This document shows positions 17,342 through 26,210 of a stretch of 64,000 nucleotides of DNA, in pieces; within the stretch, counting starts at the first letter, position 1; every line of letters starts with the position of its first letter. The position numbers and the translations under genes were made by a program. This stretch comes from Paenibacillus macerans. GTDB taxonomy: Bacteria > Bacillota > Bacilli > Paenibacillales > Paenibacillaceae. Location: contig NZ_JAMBOE010000002.1 of assembly GCF_023715465.1 (NCBI RefSeq), positions 701,104 to 765,103 of the forward strand. The letters run 5' to 3'. Under the pieces are notes generated by a model, which was not told where the DNA came from, searched no databases, and saw only the letters and a program-made list of their open reading frames with translations.

Positions 17342-17448
17342 AAACAGACAACCGAAAGCTAAAAAAGTTGAACTACTGATCGAACCGAAGAGGCAGCCTT
17401 CCCCGTTCCATTCCATAATTTCAACTTAAATAGCTTGGTTGTCCGTTT
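17342..17448. repeat. Long imperfect inverted repeat between uxaC and helD
   Basis: About 30-base arms (17342-17372 and 17420-17448) share ACAACC, GCTA and AGTTGAA blocks in inverted order, separated by about 47 bases. The arms could form a large hairpin just beyond the helD stop. It may serve as a helD terminator or be an old small transposable repeat. Nothing else is seen in 17260-17494. Confidence 0.5.
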
Positions 17449-17494
17449 GATTCGCACGATCGCTATTTCGCTTTCGTAAACCGCTAATCCGGCT

Positions 17495-19858
17495 TCAGAC
17501 AGGCTGCCGTTCGCTCACGTAGAGGGCGGCGTCCTGGCCGGTGACAAACGGGCTAGGCTCGCCGAGCGAGTAAATATAAAGCAGGTGCATCGCCCGCGTA
17601 CAGGCCGTGTAGAACAGCTTCCGCTCGCTTTCCCGGGAATACTGGTCCGCCGAGGCGTCATAGATCAGTACGGCGTCGAATTCGACCCCTTTGGCCAAAT
17701 AGGCGGGGATCACCTGCACCCCTTTTTCAAAGCCAAGCGTCGTTTTCTTCACCAGCTTCGGCGGCGCAGGCAATAGCGGCTCCAGCGCCCGCTGCACCTC
17801 TGCGCTCTGCTCGGCCGTTTTGCAAATGACCGCCACCGACTCGTATCCTTCTTCCGCCAGGCGCTTCAGGTTCTCCGAGATAACCCGGAGCAGCCCTTCC
17901 CGGTTGTCCAGAACCGTTACGCGCGGACGCTCCCCGCTCCGGTTAAACGGTACGATATGCTCCCCGCCCGGAACCATGCCCCGCGTGAATTCGACGATCT
18001 CCTTGGTGGAACGGTAGCTGCGCGTCAGCGAAATGACCTCGGTTTCCTCCGGACCGTACAGGTCCACCAAAAGACCGGATTCCTGCAGCACGGAGCCGTG
18101 CGCGTAGATCGCCTGGTTGAAATCGCCCAAAGCCGTGATTTTTGCCCGCGGGAACAGCCGTTTCAGGAAAAACAGCTGAAAAGCGGAATAGTCCTGAGCC
18201 TCGTCAATGATCACATGGCGAATGGACGTATTGGATCTAAAGCCCAGAAGCAGCTCCTTCAGGTACAATAGCGGTGTGATGTCCTCGTAAAACAGCTCCC
18301 CTTCGGCGATTTTCTGCAGCGTCTGGGAGCAAATTTCATCCCAACGCTCCGGCAAAGCCCCCGGGTGCACTTCACGGAACAACGAAACATCGCTGAACAA
18401 CTGTGTATACAGCCGGGTCACATCGACGAAGCGCAGCGATTTCACCCATTTACGCAGCGGCTTCAGCCGTTCGCTCACGACCATTTTGGCCAAAATCGTT
18501 TTTTCGTCCTCGTAGTCGCTGAAGGAATCTCCTTTGCCTTGATTCTTGCGCCGCATCCGCTGGTAAGCGCGTTGATAGTCCTCGGTGTCCAGCAGTTGGA
18601 TCTGTTCCTCGACCCAGGGCTGATCCAGCTCGTTTTTGCCGAAAGCGGCCAGCTCTTTAAGCAGCCACTCCTTCAACAACTCGCAGCGGTTGGCGAGCCG
18701 GATCGCCGGTTCGTAACCGTAAAATTGCGCCGCAATCGCTTCCGCACTGATCACCTCGCGGCCTTGAAACCGCAGCGGCTTGAATTTCATTTCTTTCTTC
18801 TCCAACAGCTCCTTGTAGCGGGCGATCGCCTCCAGGTATTGAACGGACGATTTGAAGCGGATCCCGTTGATCCGCGCTTGATAAGCCTCGTCTTCCCTGG
18901 CAGACAGGACGTATTCGATCTGCACGAACGGATCCTCAAGCTGAAAATCCCGGCCCAGCCGGTGCTCAAGGTATTCCTGGAACGTCGTTTGCTGCATGTT
19001 CTCTTCCCCAAGCTCGGGAAGCACGGTCGATACATAGCTGTTAAACATCGGATTCGGGGAAAACAATATCATCTGATCCGCCTGCAGCACGTCGCGATGC
19101 TTATACAGCAAATAGGCGACGCGCTGCAAAGCGGCCGACGTTTTGCCGCTGCCCGCGGCTCCCTGCACGATCAGCATCCGGCTGCGGTCGTTGCGGATGA
19201 TAAGGTTTTGCTCGCGCTGGATCGTGGCAACGATGCTTTTCATCTGCGCATCGGAGCTGCGGCCAAGCACCTGCTGCAGCAGTTCATCCCCGATCGTCAC
19301 GCCAGTGTCGAACATGAGACTTAGTTCGCGCCCGCGAATGACATACTGCCGTTTAAGCGTCATCTCACCCGATATGGTGCCGGAGGGAGTTTCATAGGAA
19401 GCCGGCCCGGGCACGCTGTCATAATACAGGTTGGAGATCGGCGCCCGCCAATCGTAAACAAGAAACTGCTCGTCTCCGTCTTCCAGCAGGGAGGCGATGC
19501 CCAAATAGATCGCCTCGGCCGCGGCTTCTCCTGCTTCGGCGAAATCGATCCGTCCGAAATAAGGAGACTCTTTCAGCCGTTTCATTTTTCCGAGCATGGT
19601 GGAAGCGTGCAGGTGGCTTTTTTCCCGCTCCGCAAGCACCTGGGATTGCTGCCGGAGGCTGGTGGACGTTTCGCCCACGTCATCAGCCTCGCTGAAATTG
19701 ACGGTCACTTCATCCCAAAAATCTTTGCGCATGGTAACGACATCCCCGCGAACCGCACCGACCTCCCGCTCAAGTTTGCGGATTCTGGCGTCGATTTGGT
19801 CGGCGACATACTCTACGCGGCGCTGCTCTTCAAGCCAAGCCTGGTCTTTATTGTCCAA
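17495..19858 (-). CDS. helD: RNA polymerase recycling motor HelD (UvrD-like)
   Basis: 787 residues, the size of Gram-positive HelD. A long N-terminal coiled coil (about 1-130) leads to a UvrD/Rep-type ATPase: Walker A QGAAGSGKTSAALQRV near 228-243, Walker B/DEAQ motif IIDEAQDYSAFQLFFLK in the middle, LTRSYRSTKEIVEF, and C-terminal KGVEFDAVLIYDAS plus LFYTACTRAMHLLYIY. HelD uses ATP to pull stalled or idle RNA polymerase off DNA. The start is TTG with GGGAG eight bases upstream. It stands alone, next to a divergently placed small-RNA candidate. Confidence 0.93.
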   Translation of the reverse strand: MDNKDQAWLEEQRRVEYVADQIDARIRKLEREVGAVRGDVVTMRKDFWDEVTVNFSEADDVGETSTSLRQQSQVLAEREKSHLHASTMLGKMKRLKESPYFGRIDFAEAGEAAAEAIYLGIASLLEDGDEQFLVYDWRAPISNLYYDSVPGPASYETPSGTISGEMTLKRQYVIRGRELSLMFDTGVTIGDELLQQVLGRSSDAQMKSIVATIQREQNLIIRNDRSRMLIVQGAAGSGKTSAALQRVAYLLYKHRDVLQADQMILFSPNPMFNSYVSTVLPELGEENMQQTTFQEYLEHRLGRDFQLEDPFVQIEYVLSAREDEAYQARINGIRFKSSVQYLEAIARYKELLEKKEMKFKPLRFQGREVISAEAIAAQFYGYEPAIRLANRCELLKEWLLKELAAFGKNELDQPWVEEQIQLLDTEDYQRAYQRMRRKNQGKGDSFSDYEDEKTILAKMVVSERLKPLRKWVKSLRFVDVTRLYTQLFSDVSLFREVHPGALPERWDEICSQTLQKIAEGELFYEDITPLLYLKELLLGFRSNTSIRHVIIDEAQDYSAFQLFFLKRLFPRAKITALGDFNQAIYAHGSVLQESGLLVDLYGPEETEVISLTRSYRSTKEIVEFTRGMVPGGEHIVPFNRSGERPRVTVLDNREGLLRVISENLKRLAEEGYESVAVICKTAEQSAEVQRALEPLLPAPPKLVKKTTLGFEKGVQVIPAYLAKGVEFDAVLIYDASADQYSRESERKLFYTACTRAMHLLYIYSLGEPSPFVTGQDAALYVSERQPV

Positions 19859-19890
19859 TTCAATCGCTCCCTTGGTTTACGTTCAGACTA

Positions 19891-19919
19891 TTGACAATCA
19901 AATAAACACGTGATATAAT
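19891..19919 (+). promoter_or_regulatory. Perfect sigma-A promoter
   Basis: TTGACA (19891-19896), 17 bases, TATAAT (19914-19919). Both boxes and the spacing match the housekeeping consensus exactly. It points right, away from helD, and into a region with no annotated plus-strand gene. Confidence 0.8.
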
Positions 19920-19925
19920 CAAAAG

Positions 19926-20050
19926 GGATGAACATTTTTATATTCATCTATTTGCAGTCCGCTTTTTATTGTATCAACTTTGCCCTTAATTTTCAATCTA
20001 TGTATTATTTTTTCCGTCATGAAAGTCCTGCCGCTTTGGCAGGACTTTTT
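19926..20050 (+). ncRNA. Candidate small RNA of about 125 nt
   Basis: It starts six to seven bases after a perfect promoter and ends at a strong terminator. The transcript would have a 5' hairpin (GATGAA 19927-19932 with TTCATC 19943-19948), a U-rich single-stranded middle and a terminal hairpin (20022-20048). A 43-codon frame starting almost at the +1 (19928-20059) runs through the terminator stem and lacks a ribosome site, so translation is unlikely but not excluded. It resembles no RNA family I know. Confidence 0.6.
20022..20050 (+). terminator. Terminator of the small-RNA candidate
   Basis: AAAGTCCTGCC / GGCAGGACTTT 11-bp perfect arms with a five-base loop and a T run on the plus strand. 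Confidence 0.85.
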
Positions 20051-20118
20051 CTGCTTTAAACGCGTGGCTTTAAATGCGTGATCAAAAGATGGCCTTTTGA
20101 ACTACCTCTTTAAGGGAC

Positions 20119-21147
20119 TCATTCCTCCGCAGCTGCAGCCGCACCGGTATGATCCGCCAGCCTGTTCAGCCTTTCCAGCTGATGCCCGTATTCGTACATT
20201 TCCGCCGAAACGATTGACAACCGCAATACCCCGGTCCGCTCCGCCGCATACCGATCCAGCATCCGCCGCAAAAACGCGTCGTTTTCCTGTTCGAACTGCA
20301 TCGCCTCCCCGTAATTGGCCTTTAGCTTATCATCGAATTTCAACATGATATGCTCGTGAAACTTGGTCAGCTTCTCCAAATGCTCGTCGAATTCCCGGTT
20401 CAGCTCCGGGGAACGGACGGCCTGAAAATAATGCTGGTCCACCGCGTTCAGCACCTCAGAACCTTTGCGCAAGGCGCTGAGCATCTGTTTGTAGACGACC
20501 AACCCACGATTGTCGCTGAACTTCGGCTTGCGCAGTTTGTTTTTCTCCTCTTCCATCAGCTTATACTTGTCCGTAAGCGAACCGATCGTATCCTCCAGCG
20601 CCCTTTTTTCGCTGCGGAACACCGTCTCCTTCATTTCATCGGAAATCGCCGTCCGGAGCAACAGCGACAACTGGTCGAATGTTTGCCGGACCTGCTGTTC
20701 GAACTGCACTTTCGGTTTGGGCGGAAGAACGAGAATGTTGATTATAAACGCCGATAGGATGCCGATCATGCTCAGCGAAAAACGGTTCAGCGCAAACTCC
20801 CACTGCCCTGAAGCTTCCATAACCGAAACTACCGTCACCAGCGTCAAGCCTATTGTGTCCCCCATTTTGAGCTTCAAACAAATCATGATGACCAGAATAC
20901 AGATTAATCCGACGGCAATCGGTTCATTGGAAAACAGCATCCCGCCCAGCATCGCCAAAACGGCGCCCAGCGTATTCGTTTGCAGTTGGTCGATCAAATA
21001 ACGCCAGGAGCGGTAAATTGTCGGCTGCATGGCAAAAATCGCCGCGATCGCCGCGATGACGGGAGATGACAGATCAAGCAGCACGCCGATATATAAAGCC
21101 AGCGTTACGGCGATGCCCGTTTTGAGCATTCTTGGACCAAATGTCAC
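20119..21147 (-). CDS. Aromatic acid exporter-like (ArAE/FUSC) membrane protein
   Basis: 342 residues. Residues 1-145 hold about five or six membrane helices in the ArAE_1/FUSC pattern (SSPVIAAIAAIFAMQPTIY, GDTIGLTLVTVVSV, SAFIINILVLPP); the rest is a cytoplasmic, helical, highly charged domain. Members are thought to export aromatic carboxylic acids or related weak acids; the substrate here is unknown. GTG start with GGGGG nine bases before it. It is a single gene; the divergent neighbour at 21300 is unrelated in function. Confidence 0.8.
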   Translation of the reverse strand: MTFGPRMLKTGIAVTLALYIGVLLDLSSPVIAAIAAIFAMQPTIYRSWRYLIDQLQTNTLGAVLAMLGGMLFSNEPIAVGLICILVIMICLKLKMGDTIGLTLVTVVSVMEASGQWEFALNRFSLSMIGILSAFIINILVLPPKPKVQFEQQVRQTFDQLSLLLRTAISDEMKETVFRSEKRALEDTIGSLTDKYKLMEEEKNKLRKPKFSDNRGLVVYKQMLSALRKGSEVLNAVDQHYFQAVRSPELNREFDEHLEKLTKFHEHIMLKFDDKLKANYGEAMQFEQENDAFLRRMLDRYAAERTGVLRLSIVSAEMYEYGHQLERLNRLADHTGAAAAAEE

Positions 21148-21224
21148 GGATGATTCCCCCCATGATCAACAACATTTCGTATATTTTAAGCGGAAATTTA
21201 AGAAATATTAAGCTTCCATTAAGA

Positions 21225-21245
21225 TACTTGACGCGTTTTTGGTCA
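21225..21245. promoter_or_regulatory. Inverted repeat before the secreted protein gene
   Basis: CTTGAC and GTCAAG flank about nine bases at the likely promoter of the gene at 21300. It could be an operator or a leader hairpin; nothing more can be said. Confidence 0.3.
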
Positions 21246-21299
21246 AGACTGATGGAGGCAAGGACCAAATTATTCTAAACGAAGAGGTGAAGAAAGTCT

Positions 21300-21824
21300 A
21301 TGGTTAAGCAAAAACGAAAACCTTTTGTGATGAAAGGTGCCCTTGCGGTCCTGTTGGGCTTCAGCCTCACGGCGGCGGCCATCCCCGTGTATGCGGAAGG
21401 GACCGCAGCCCCTGCGGGCCAAACGCAGGAGACCCCGAGCCCTGCGCAAAACGAATCAAAGTTCCACCGCCATCACGGCCATTTGCGCGGCGGCCATATC
21501 GTCAAGGAAACGGCCGAGATGCTGGGCATGGAACCGAAAGCGCTGGTGGAGCAGCTCAAACAAGGCAAAACGCTCCTCGAGGTCGTTCAAGCGCAAAAGG
21601 GCTGGAGCGAGAAAGAGTATCTGAAAAAACTGACGGAGACCGCAAACCGGAACATTGACCAAGCGGTCGCCGAAGGCAAACTTGACCGGGAGAAAGCGGA
21701 CAGCATCAAAGCACAGCTCCCGGAAAAGCTGAAGAAGGCGATCAACCGTTCCTGGAAAGACCGGATGCCCGGGGGACATCCCGCGGCAGACTATCAGAAC
21801 AACCAAGTGAAGTGGAAAAATTAA
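21300..21824 (+). CDS. Secreted helical protein (DUF2680-like)
   Basis: 174 residues. A signal peptide (about 1-32, ending VYAEG) is followed by a Pro/Ala/Gln linker, a His-rich patch (KFHRHHGHLRGGH) and a C-terminal helical unit with LGMEPKALVEQLKQGKTLLE and AVAEGKLDREKADSIKAQL. The latter is the kind of repeat seen in YckD/DUF2680-type exported proteins. The His patch could bind metal. GAGGTG lies about 11 bases before ATG. The shared terminator-like hairpin at 21842-21876 separates it from the convergent permease gene. Confidence 0.7.
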   Translation: MVKQKRKPFVMKGALAVLLGFSLTAAAIPVYAEGTAAPAGQTQETPSPAQNESKFHRHHGHLRGGHIVKETAEMLGMEPKALVEQLKQGKTLLEVVQAQKGWSEKEYLKKLTETANRNIDQAVAEGKLDREKADSIKAQLPEKLKKAINRSWKDRMPGGHPAADYQNNQVKWKN

Positions 21825-21841
21825 GCCTAAAGGAATGCGAT

Positions 21842-21876
21842 AGAAAACCGCTGGACACATCATCCAGCGGTTCTCA
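21842..21876. terminator. Bidirectional terminator
   Basis: AACCGCTGGA / TCCAGCGGTT 10-bp arms with A-rich 5' and T-rich 3' flanks, between two convergent genes. Confidence 0.8.
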
Positions 21877-21891
21877 AATCCCCAGCGCGGA

Positions 21892-22956
21892 TTACTTCTC
21901 CTTGACCGGCTCCGGCAGCCTTGGCTTACGCGGCGTTTTTCCGACCGGCACCTCCATAATATCGAGCAGGAACATGAAAATCGGCACCCCAACAATCAAT
22001 CCCCAGACGCCCAAAAAGTGCTCGGAAACGAGCAAAATCATAAACGTGTAAAAAATCGGCAGATGCGTTTTGCTGGACATGAATTTCGGATTGAGGAAAT
22101 AAGTTTCCACCGCATGCACCACGGCCACCATCACGAGCACGTAGATGATTTTGACCACCCCGCCGATTTTAAAGGCGATCGCGCACAACGGAACCAGCGA
22201 TACGATCACGCCCATAACCGGGACCAAACCGAGTAGGAAAATCATAATCGCCAGGGCAAACAAATTCGGGAACCCGAAAATCCACAAAAATATCGTCGAC
22301 AGGATACTGTTGACGAGGGCGATCAAAAATTGCACTTCGATCACTTTCCCGAAGGACTGCACGAATTTTTTGCCGAAATACTCCAGTTCCTTGAACAGCC
22401 CTCCGATTTTGCTTCCCCTGAATTTTATCGTAAATCTCAACACTTTTTCTTTCTCCAGCAGGAAGAATAAGCTGAGGATGATCGCGATAAATAAATTCAG
22501 GCTCCATTTGCCGATATCCGACAACGTGTTGAGCAGAAAATCAACCCCGTTATGGATGTAAGCGGTCAAATCGAAGTCCTTCAAATATTCCACAACGTAA
22601 TTCAGGATCGTGTTATCCGGAAATTCGGGCGGATTCGCATAAAAGGACATGACCTGGTTGACCAGATCGGTCAATTCCACGGTAAATACCGGCAAATAGT
22701 AATACAGTGCGACGCCCAAAAGCGAGATCATGACGACATAAATGAACACCAGGGTCACGGCCCGATTGATGCGGATGACCTTCGCCACGTTGCGGCTGAT
22801 AAAATTGTGCAGCCGATTGATCAAATAAGTGAGGATAAAAGTGATCAAAAGCATATTAAGCATGCTGCGGGCAAAATACAGCACAAGGACGACAAACAGC
22901 AGAGCCAGCGCTCTGCGGAATCCCGCCATTTGAAAAAGCTCCCTAAAAAACGTCAT
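21892..22956 (-). CDS. AI-2E family permease
   Basis: 354 residues with about eight membrane helices. The AI-2E transporter family is indicated by the long amphipathic loop after helix 3, the KFVQSFGKVIEVQFLIALVN region, GLVPVMGVIVSLVPLC and the C-terminal LIVGVPIFMFLLDIM. Members include TqsA and several Na+(Li+)/H+ antiporter-like proteins, so the transported compound is uncertain. The C-terminal tail is Pro/Lys-rich. A single gene, upstream and divergent from the T-box leader of the aromatic pathway gene. Confidence 0.87.
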   Translation of the reverse strand: MTFFRELFQMAGFRRALALLFVVLVLYFARSMLNMLLITFILTYLINRLHNFISRNVAKVIRINRAVTLVFIYVVMISLLGVALYYYLPVFTVELTDLVNQVMSFYANPPEFPDNTILNYVVEYLKDFDLTAYIHNGVDFLLNTLSDIGKWSLNLFIAIILSLFFLLEKEKVLRFTIKFRGSKIGGLFKELEYFGKKFVQSFGKVIEVQFLIALVNSILSTIFLWIFGFPNLFALAIMIFLLGLVPVMGVIVSLVPLCAIAFKIGGVVKIIYVLVMVAVVHAVETYFLNPKFMSSKTHLPIFYTFMILLVSEHFLGVWGLIVGVPIFMFLLDIMEVPVGKTPRKPRLPEPVKEK

Positions 22957-23152
22957 TATCGGCTACCTGCTCCTTCGTCGTTCGGATAGAAAACTAAAAA
23001 AAACCTCTGACGTTAATCTTAAGCGAGGCTATGCTACTTTGCAAATGTATATGCCTAAAAATTTGGTAAATTCATTGTAAAATTTTTGGACATCCGGATT
23101 TTATGCTTTATCGTGCCGCAGTTTCAAAGTTTTGATGCGTTGCCCCGTCTCA

Positions 23153-23181
23153 TTGCATCTCTTAATGGTTCGGCATATAAT
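23153..23181 (+). promoter_or_regulatory. Promoter of the T-box/DAHP synthase unit
   Basis: TTGCAT (23153-23158), 17 bases, TATAAT (23176-23181); transcription would begin about 20 bases before Stem I of the T-box. Confidence 0.7.
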
Positions 23182-23199
23182 TTCGTAAAACGTAAAAGC

Positions 23200-23455
23200 G
23201 ACAATGAAGGAGAAAAGTAAGCGAAAGACGCCCTGTCAGGGACGGCGGTGCCACAGACTGAAAGCACCCCGCAGGAGACGCCCCGCCGAAGTTCGCTCCC
23301 GAGTCGGCCTCTGAACCTCCGGCGCTGCCGGTCAGTAGGAGGACCCGGCCGCACACCGTTATCCGTGCCTGAAGCTGAGCAACACAAAAGTTGTCTAACA
23401 GGGGTGGTACCGCGGAATCGACTGTATTCCGTCCCTTGATGGACGGCTTTTTTTG
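23200..23455 (+). promoter_or_regulatory. T-box leader, predicted tRNA-Phe specifier
   Basis: The T-box sequence GGGTGGTACCGCGG is at 23402-23415. In Stem I, AGTA (about 23216-23219) and GAA (23288-23290) form the specifier-loop S-turn; by analogy with B. subtilis glyQS, one base separates GAA from the codon, which gives TTC (23292-23294), i.e. Phe. The terminator is CCGTCC / GGACGG plus T run (23429-23454). Uncharged tRNA-Phe would stabilise the antiterminator and raise expression of the DAHP synthase gene. Confidence 0.9.
23429..23454 (+). terminator. T-box-controlled terminator
   Basis: CCGTCC and GGACGG arms with a six-base loop followed by seven T; competes with the antiterminator formed by the T-box sequence. 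Confidence 0.85.
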
Positions 23456-23502
23456 TTTATTTAGCACTTATTTTTGAACTATCTTAAAAAGGAGAGATCG
23501 AT

Positions 23503-24576
23503 GTGAGTGAAGCATTAAACAAACTGCGCCAAAAACTGGACATCATCAACGATGAGCTGCTGCGCCTGCTGAACGAACGTGCCGCCGTCGCCCGCGAAAT
23601 CGGCGAAATCAAAGAAAAACAAGGCGTCCCCAAATTTGACCCTGTCCGCGAAAGAGCGATGCTGGAGGAGTTGACACGCCGCAACCCCGGCCCGTTCAAG
23701 GATTCGGCGGTCAAGCATATTTTCAAGGAAATTTTCAAAGCTTCGCTGAACCTGCAGGAAGAGGACCATACCAGACAACTGATCGTCAGCCGGAAAAACC
23801 AGCCGGAGGATACGGTCATCGACGTCCAGGGCAATATCATCGGCGGAAGCACGCAGGTGATGATCGCCGGGCCGTGCTCGGTCGAGTCATATGAGCAACT
23901 GCGCACGGTCGCCGCCGCTTTGAAAGCCGCCGGTGTCAAAATCATGCGCGGCGGCGCTTTTAAGCCGCGAACCTCCCCTTACGACTTCCAAGGGCTCGGC
24001 GTCGACGGGCTGAAAATGCTGAAGGAAGTCGCTGATGAATTCGGGCTGGCCACGATCAGTGAAATCGTCCACCCGGCCCATATTGAGTTGGCCGAACAAT
24101 ATATTGACGTGATCCAGATCGGCGCGAGAAATATGCAAAATTTCGAGCTGCTCAAAGCCGCCGGCGAAGCGCGCATCCCGGTGCTGCTCAAGCGCGGGAT
24201 TTCCGCGACGCTGGAGGAATTCGTGCATGCCGCGGAATATATCGCGGTAAGCGGCAACACCCGCGTCATGCTGATCGAACGCGGCATCCGCACGTACGAG
24301 AAGTGGACGCGCAACACGCTCGACATCTCCGCGGTTCCGCTGCTTAAGCAGGAAACGCACCTCCCGGTTTTGGTCGACGTCAGCCATTCCACCGGGCGGA
24401 AGGACATCCTGCTGCCTTGCGCCAAAGCGGCGCTGGCTGCCGGGGCGGACGGCGTCATGGTCGAGGTGCACCCCGACCCGCAGACCGCTTTGTCCGATGC
24501 CGCACAGCAGCTCGATATTCCGCAGTTCCAGCAGCTTTGGTCCGGAATCCGCGAATCCGGTCTGCTTAAGGAATGA
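23503..24576 (+). CDS. aroF: Bifunctional chorismate mutase / DAHP synthase
   Basis: 357 residues. Residues about 1-85 are an AroQ-type chorismate mutase ([28 protein letters not shown]); residues about 105-350 are a type I-beta DAHP synthase ([52 protein letters not shown]). It joins PEP and erythrose 4-phosphate at the head of the shikimate pathway; in this family the mutase domain usually acts as the feedback site for chorismate/prephenate. GTG start with AAAGGAGA eight bases before it. It is preceded by a Phe-type T-box and stands alone. In some genomes the same gene is called aroA(G). Confidence 0.93.
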   Translation: MSEALNKLRQKLDIINDELLRLLNERAAVAREIGEIKEKQGVPKFDPVRERAMLEELTRRNPGPFKDSAVKHIFKEIFKASLNLQEEDHTRQLIVSRKNQPEDTVIDVQGNIIGGSTQVMIAGPCSVESYEQLRTVAAALKAAGVKIMRGGAFKPRTSPYDFQGLGVDGLKMLKEVADEFGLATISEIVHPAHIELAEQYIDVIQIGARNMQNFELLKAAGEARIPVLLKRGISATLEEFVHAAEYIAVSGNTRVMLIERGIRTYEKWTRNTLDISAVPLLKQETHLPVLVDVSHSTGRKDILLPCAKAALAAGADGVMVEVHPDPQTALSDAAQQLDIPQFQQLWSGIRESGLLKE

Positions 24577-24593
24577 TCAGGCAGATAAGAAAA

Positions 24594-24613
24594 ACGCCTG
24601 ATGGCGTCCTTTT
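24594..24613 (+). terminator. Weak terminator after the DAHP synthase gene
   Basis: ACGCC / GGCGT arms with a TGAT loop, then CCTTTT. The stem is short, so termination may be partial. Confidence 0.5.
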
Positions 24614-24663
24614 ATGACTCTGCCTTCTTTCATGAGCCGAAGCACCGAGGATTTCGGCTATTT

Positions 24664-25024
24664 CTAATAAATTATGATTTATGCCGGACTGAGGCGGCTG
24701 AGGTAAGTGGCTGAGATGGCTGTCTATAGCGTTCGTGTCTTAGTGCCCCTGCATGCTGCTTTGCACGATTATCCCTTTCGTTCAGTGGGGGCATCCATCT
24801 CACAAACCTGTCTAATGATCTCGAACATGTCTGCTTCTCCTGACTTTATCTTCTTCTCTGCGTCCTTATCAAACGGGATAATCGTGCAAAGCACTCGGAC
24901 AGCGGATGTTGATCTGCCGACCAACCCACTGGCCTTCCCATTTCTCAAGCTTTCAACGCCATTCAGGCATTGCACAATCGGTTGCCGGCTTGACTGTCAA
25001 GTACTGATTATTGGGTCGAGTCCT
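24664..25024. mobile_element. Deletion derivative of the local IS1595-type element (copy 2)
   Basis: The left part (24700-24790) matches the region around the transposase 5' end of the complete element, including CTTTGCACGATTATCCC at 24759-24775. The right part has the inverted copy at 24875-24891 and a 29-base right terminal repeat at 24996-25024 (GTCAAGTACTGATT... ending GAGTCCT). The whole transposase body is missing. The left outer end is not clear. It fills the gap between the DAHP synthase gene and the lactonase gene. Confidence 0.7.
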
Positions 25025-25031
25025 AGTATAA

Positions 25032-25069
25032 CAAAACCGGCCCTGCTCGCTAGTAACGAGCAGGGCCGG
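25032..25069 (-). terminator. Terminator of the lactonase gene
   Basis: CCGGCCCTGCTCG / CGAGCAGGGCCGG, 13-bp perfect arms; on the minus strand followed by TTTTGTTA. Confidence 0.8.
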
Positions 25070-25127
25070 GCCTGTGTTCGGTGTGAGGAGCTTCTATTGG
25101 ATTTTTTGCCGCTTACCCGCTAGCTCC

Positions 25128-26210
25128 CTACCGGTTAAAAAACACCGGCTTCACGCAAACCGGCTTGGACACCTCGGCGGTGTGGCCGGTGAACTTCAGT
25201 TGGCCGGTTTCCCCATCCACCGTAAACAAAGCCAGGTTGTTGGAGTCGCGGTTGGCCGCGATCAGATGTTTACCATCCGGCGTCAGCGCAAAATGACGAG
25301 GATGTCCGCCTTCGCTGGATACATGCTCCACATAAGTCAATTTGCCGCTGGACGGATCGATGGCGAACTGAACGATGCTGTCATGGCCGCGATTCGAGCC
25401 GTACAAATAACGGCCGTCCTTGGAAATGGCAACCTCTGCCGTCGTGTTCTCCGCGGTAAACCCGGCAGGCAGGGTCGGTACCGTATCCAGCAGCTCCAGC
25501 TGCCCGGATTCCGGATCATAAGAAAAAGCGGAAATCGAGGAATTCACCTCATTGATGGAATACAGGAAACGCCCGTTTGGATGGAAGGCCATATGGCGCG
25601 GTCCCGCTCCCGGCGGCGTGTGCGCTTCACCTTTACGCACCAGCCGTTTGGCCTGGACGTCCAACTCATAGACCACAATGAGATCCAGTCCCAAATCGGC
25701 AACCAGCGCAAACCGGTTGTCCGGGCTGAAGATAACCGAATGCGGATGCGGCCGGTCCTGTCTTGACGGATCGGCTCCCTTCCCTTCGTGCTGCCGCTCA
25801 TCGGTCAGCTTGCCAACAAGGCCGTCCGGCTGAACATCGATGAGGCCGACGTTACCGCCGTGATACCCCGACACCGCGGCAAAACGGTTTGTCCGATCCA
25901 GCTGAATATGCGAAGAAGACGGACGAATCGTCAGGGTGCGGTTCAGCTCGCGCAGTTCCCCTTTGGCGGGATCGATGGCAAAAGCAGTCGCCTCGCCGAC
26001 GCGTTCCCCTTCCGAAACGGTTTCCGAAATGGCGTACAAGCGGCCATCGGCTTCATCGACACTGACAAACGTCGGATTTTTGAGTCCGGAAACCGCGCTT
26101 AACCGGTTCATTTGACCGCTAGACGCGTCCAGTTCATATACATAAACTCCCGGATCCGCCGTCTCGGCGTAGGATCCTACAAATAACAGCAAACGTTGTG
26201 TCTGTGACAA
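25128..26210 (-). CDS. Lactonase family protein (6-phosphogluconolactonase type)
   Basis: 360 residues forming a seven-blade propeller of the Pgl/YkgB lactonase family. Repeated blades are visible: GVYVYELDASSGQMNRL, HSVIFSPDNRFALVADLGLD, GPRHMAFHPNGRFLYSINE, EVAISKDGRYLYGSNRG, GGHPRHFALTPDGKHLIAANR. It likely hydrolyses 6-phosphogluconolactone in the oxidative pentose phosphate pathway, although other sugar lactones are possible in this family. TTG start with GGAGG eight bases upstream. Monocistronic with a strong terminator. Confidence 0.88.
   Translation of the reverse strand: MSQTQRLLLFVGSYAETADPGVYVYELDASSGQMNRLSAVSGLKNPTFVSVDEADGRLYAISETVSEGERVGEATAFAIDPAKGELRELNRTLTIRPSSSHIQLDRTNRFAAVSGYHGGNVGLIDVQPDGLVGKLTDERQHEGKGADPSRQDRPHPHSVIFSPDNRFALVADLGLDLIVVYELDVQAKRLVRKGEAHTPPGAGPRHMAFHPNGRFLYSINEVNSSISAFSYDPESGQLELLDTVPTLPAGFTAENTTAEVAISKDGRYLYGSNRGHDSIVQFAIDPSSGKLTYVEHVSSEGGHPRHFALTPDGKHLIAANRDSNNLALFTVDGETGQLKFTGHTAEVSKPVCVKPVFFNR

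Noticed and set aside
19928-20059. 43-residue frame inside the small-RNA candidate
   Set aside because: It starts within one or two bases of the expected transcript start, lacks a ribosome site and runs through the terminator stem.
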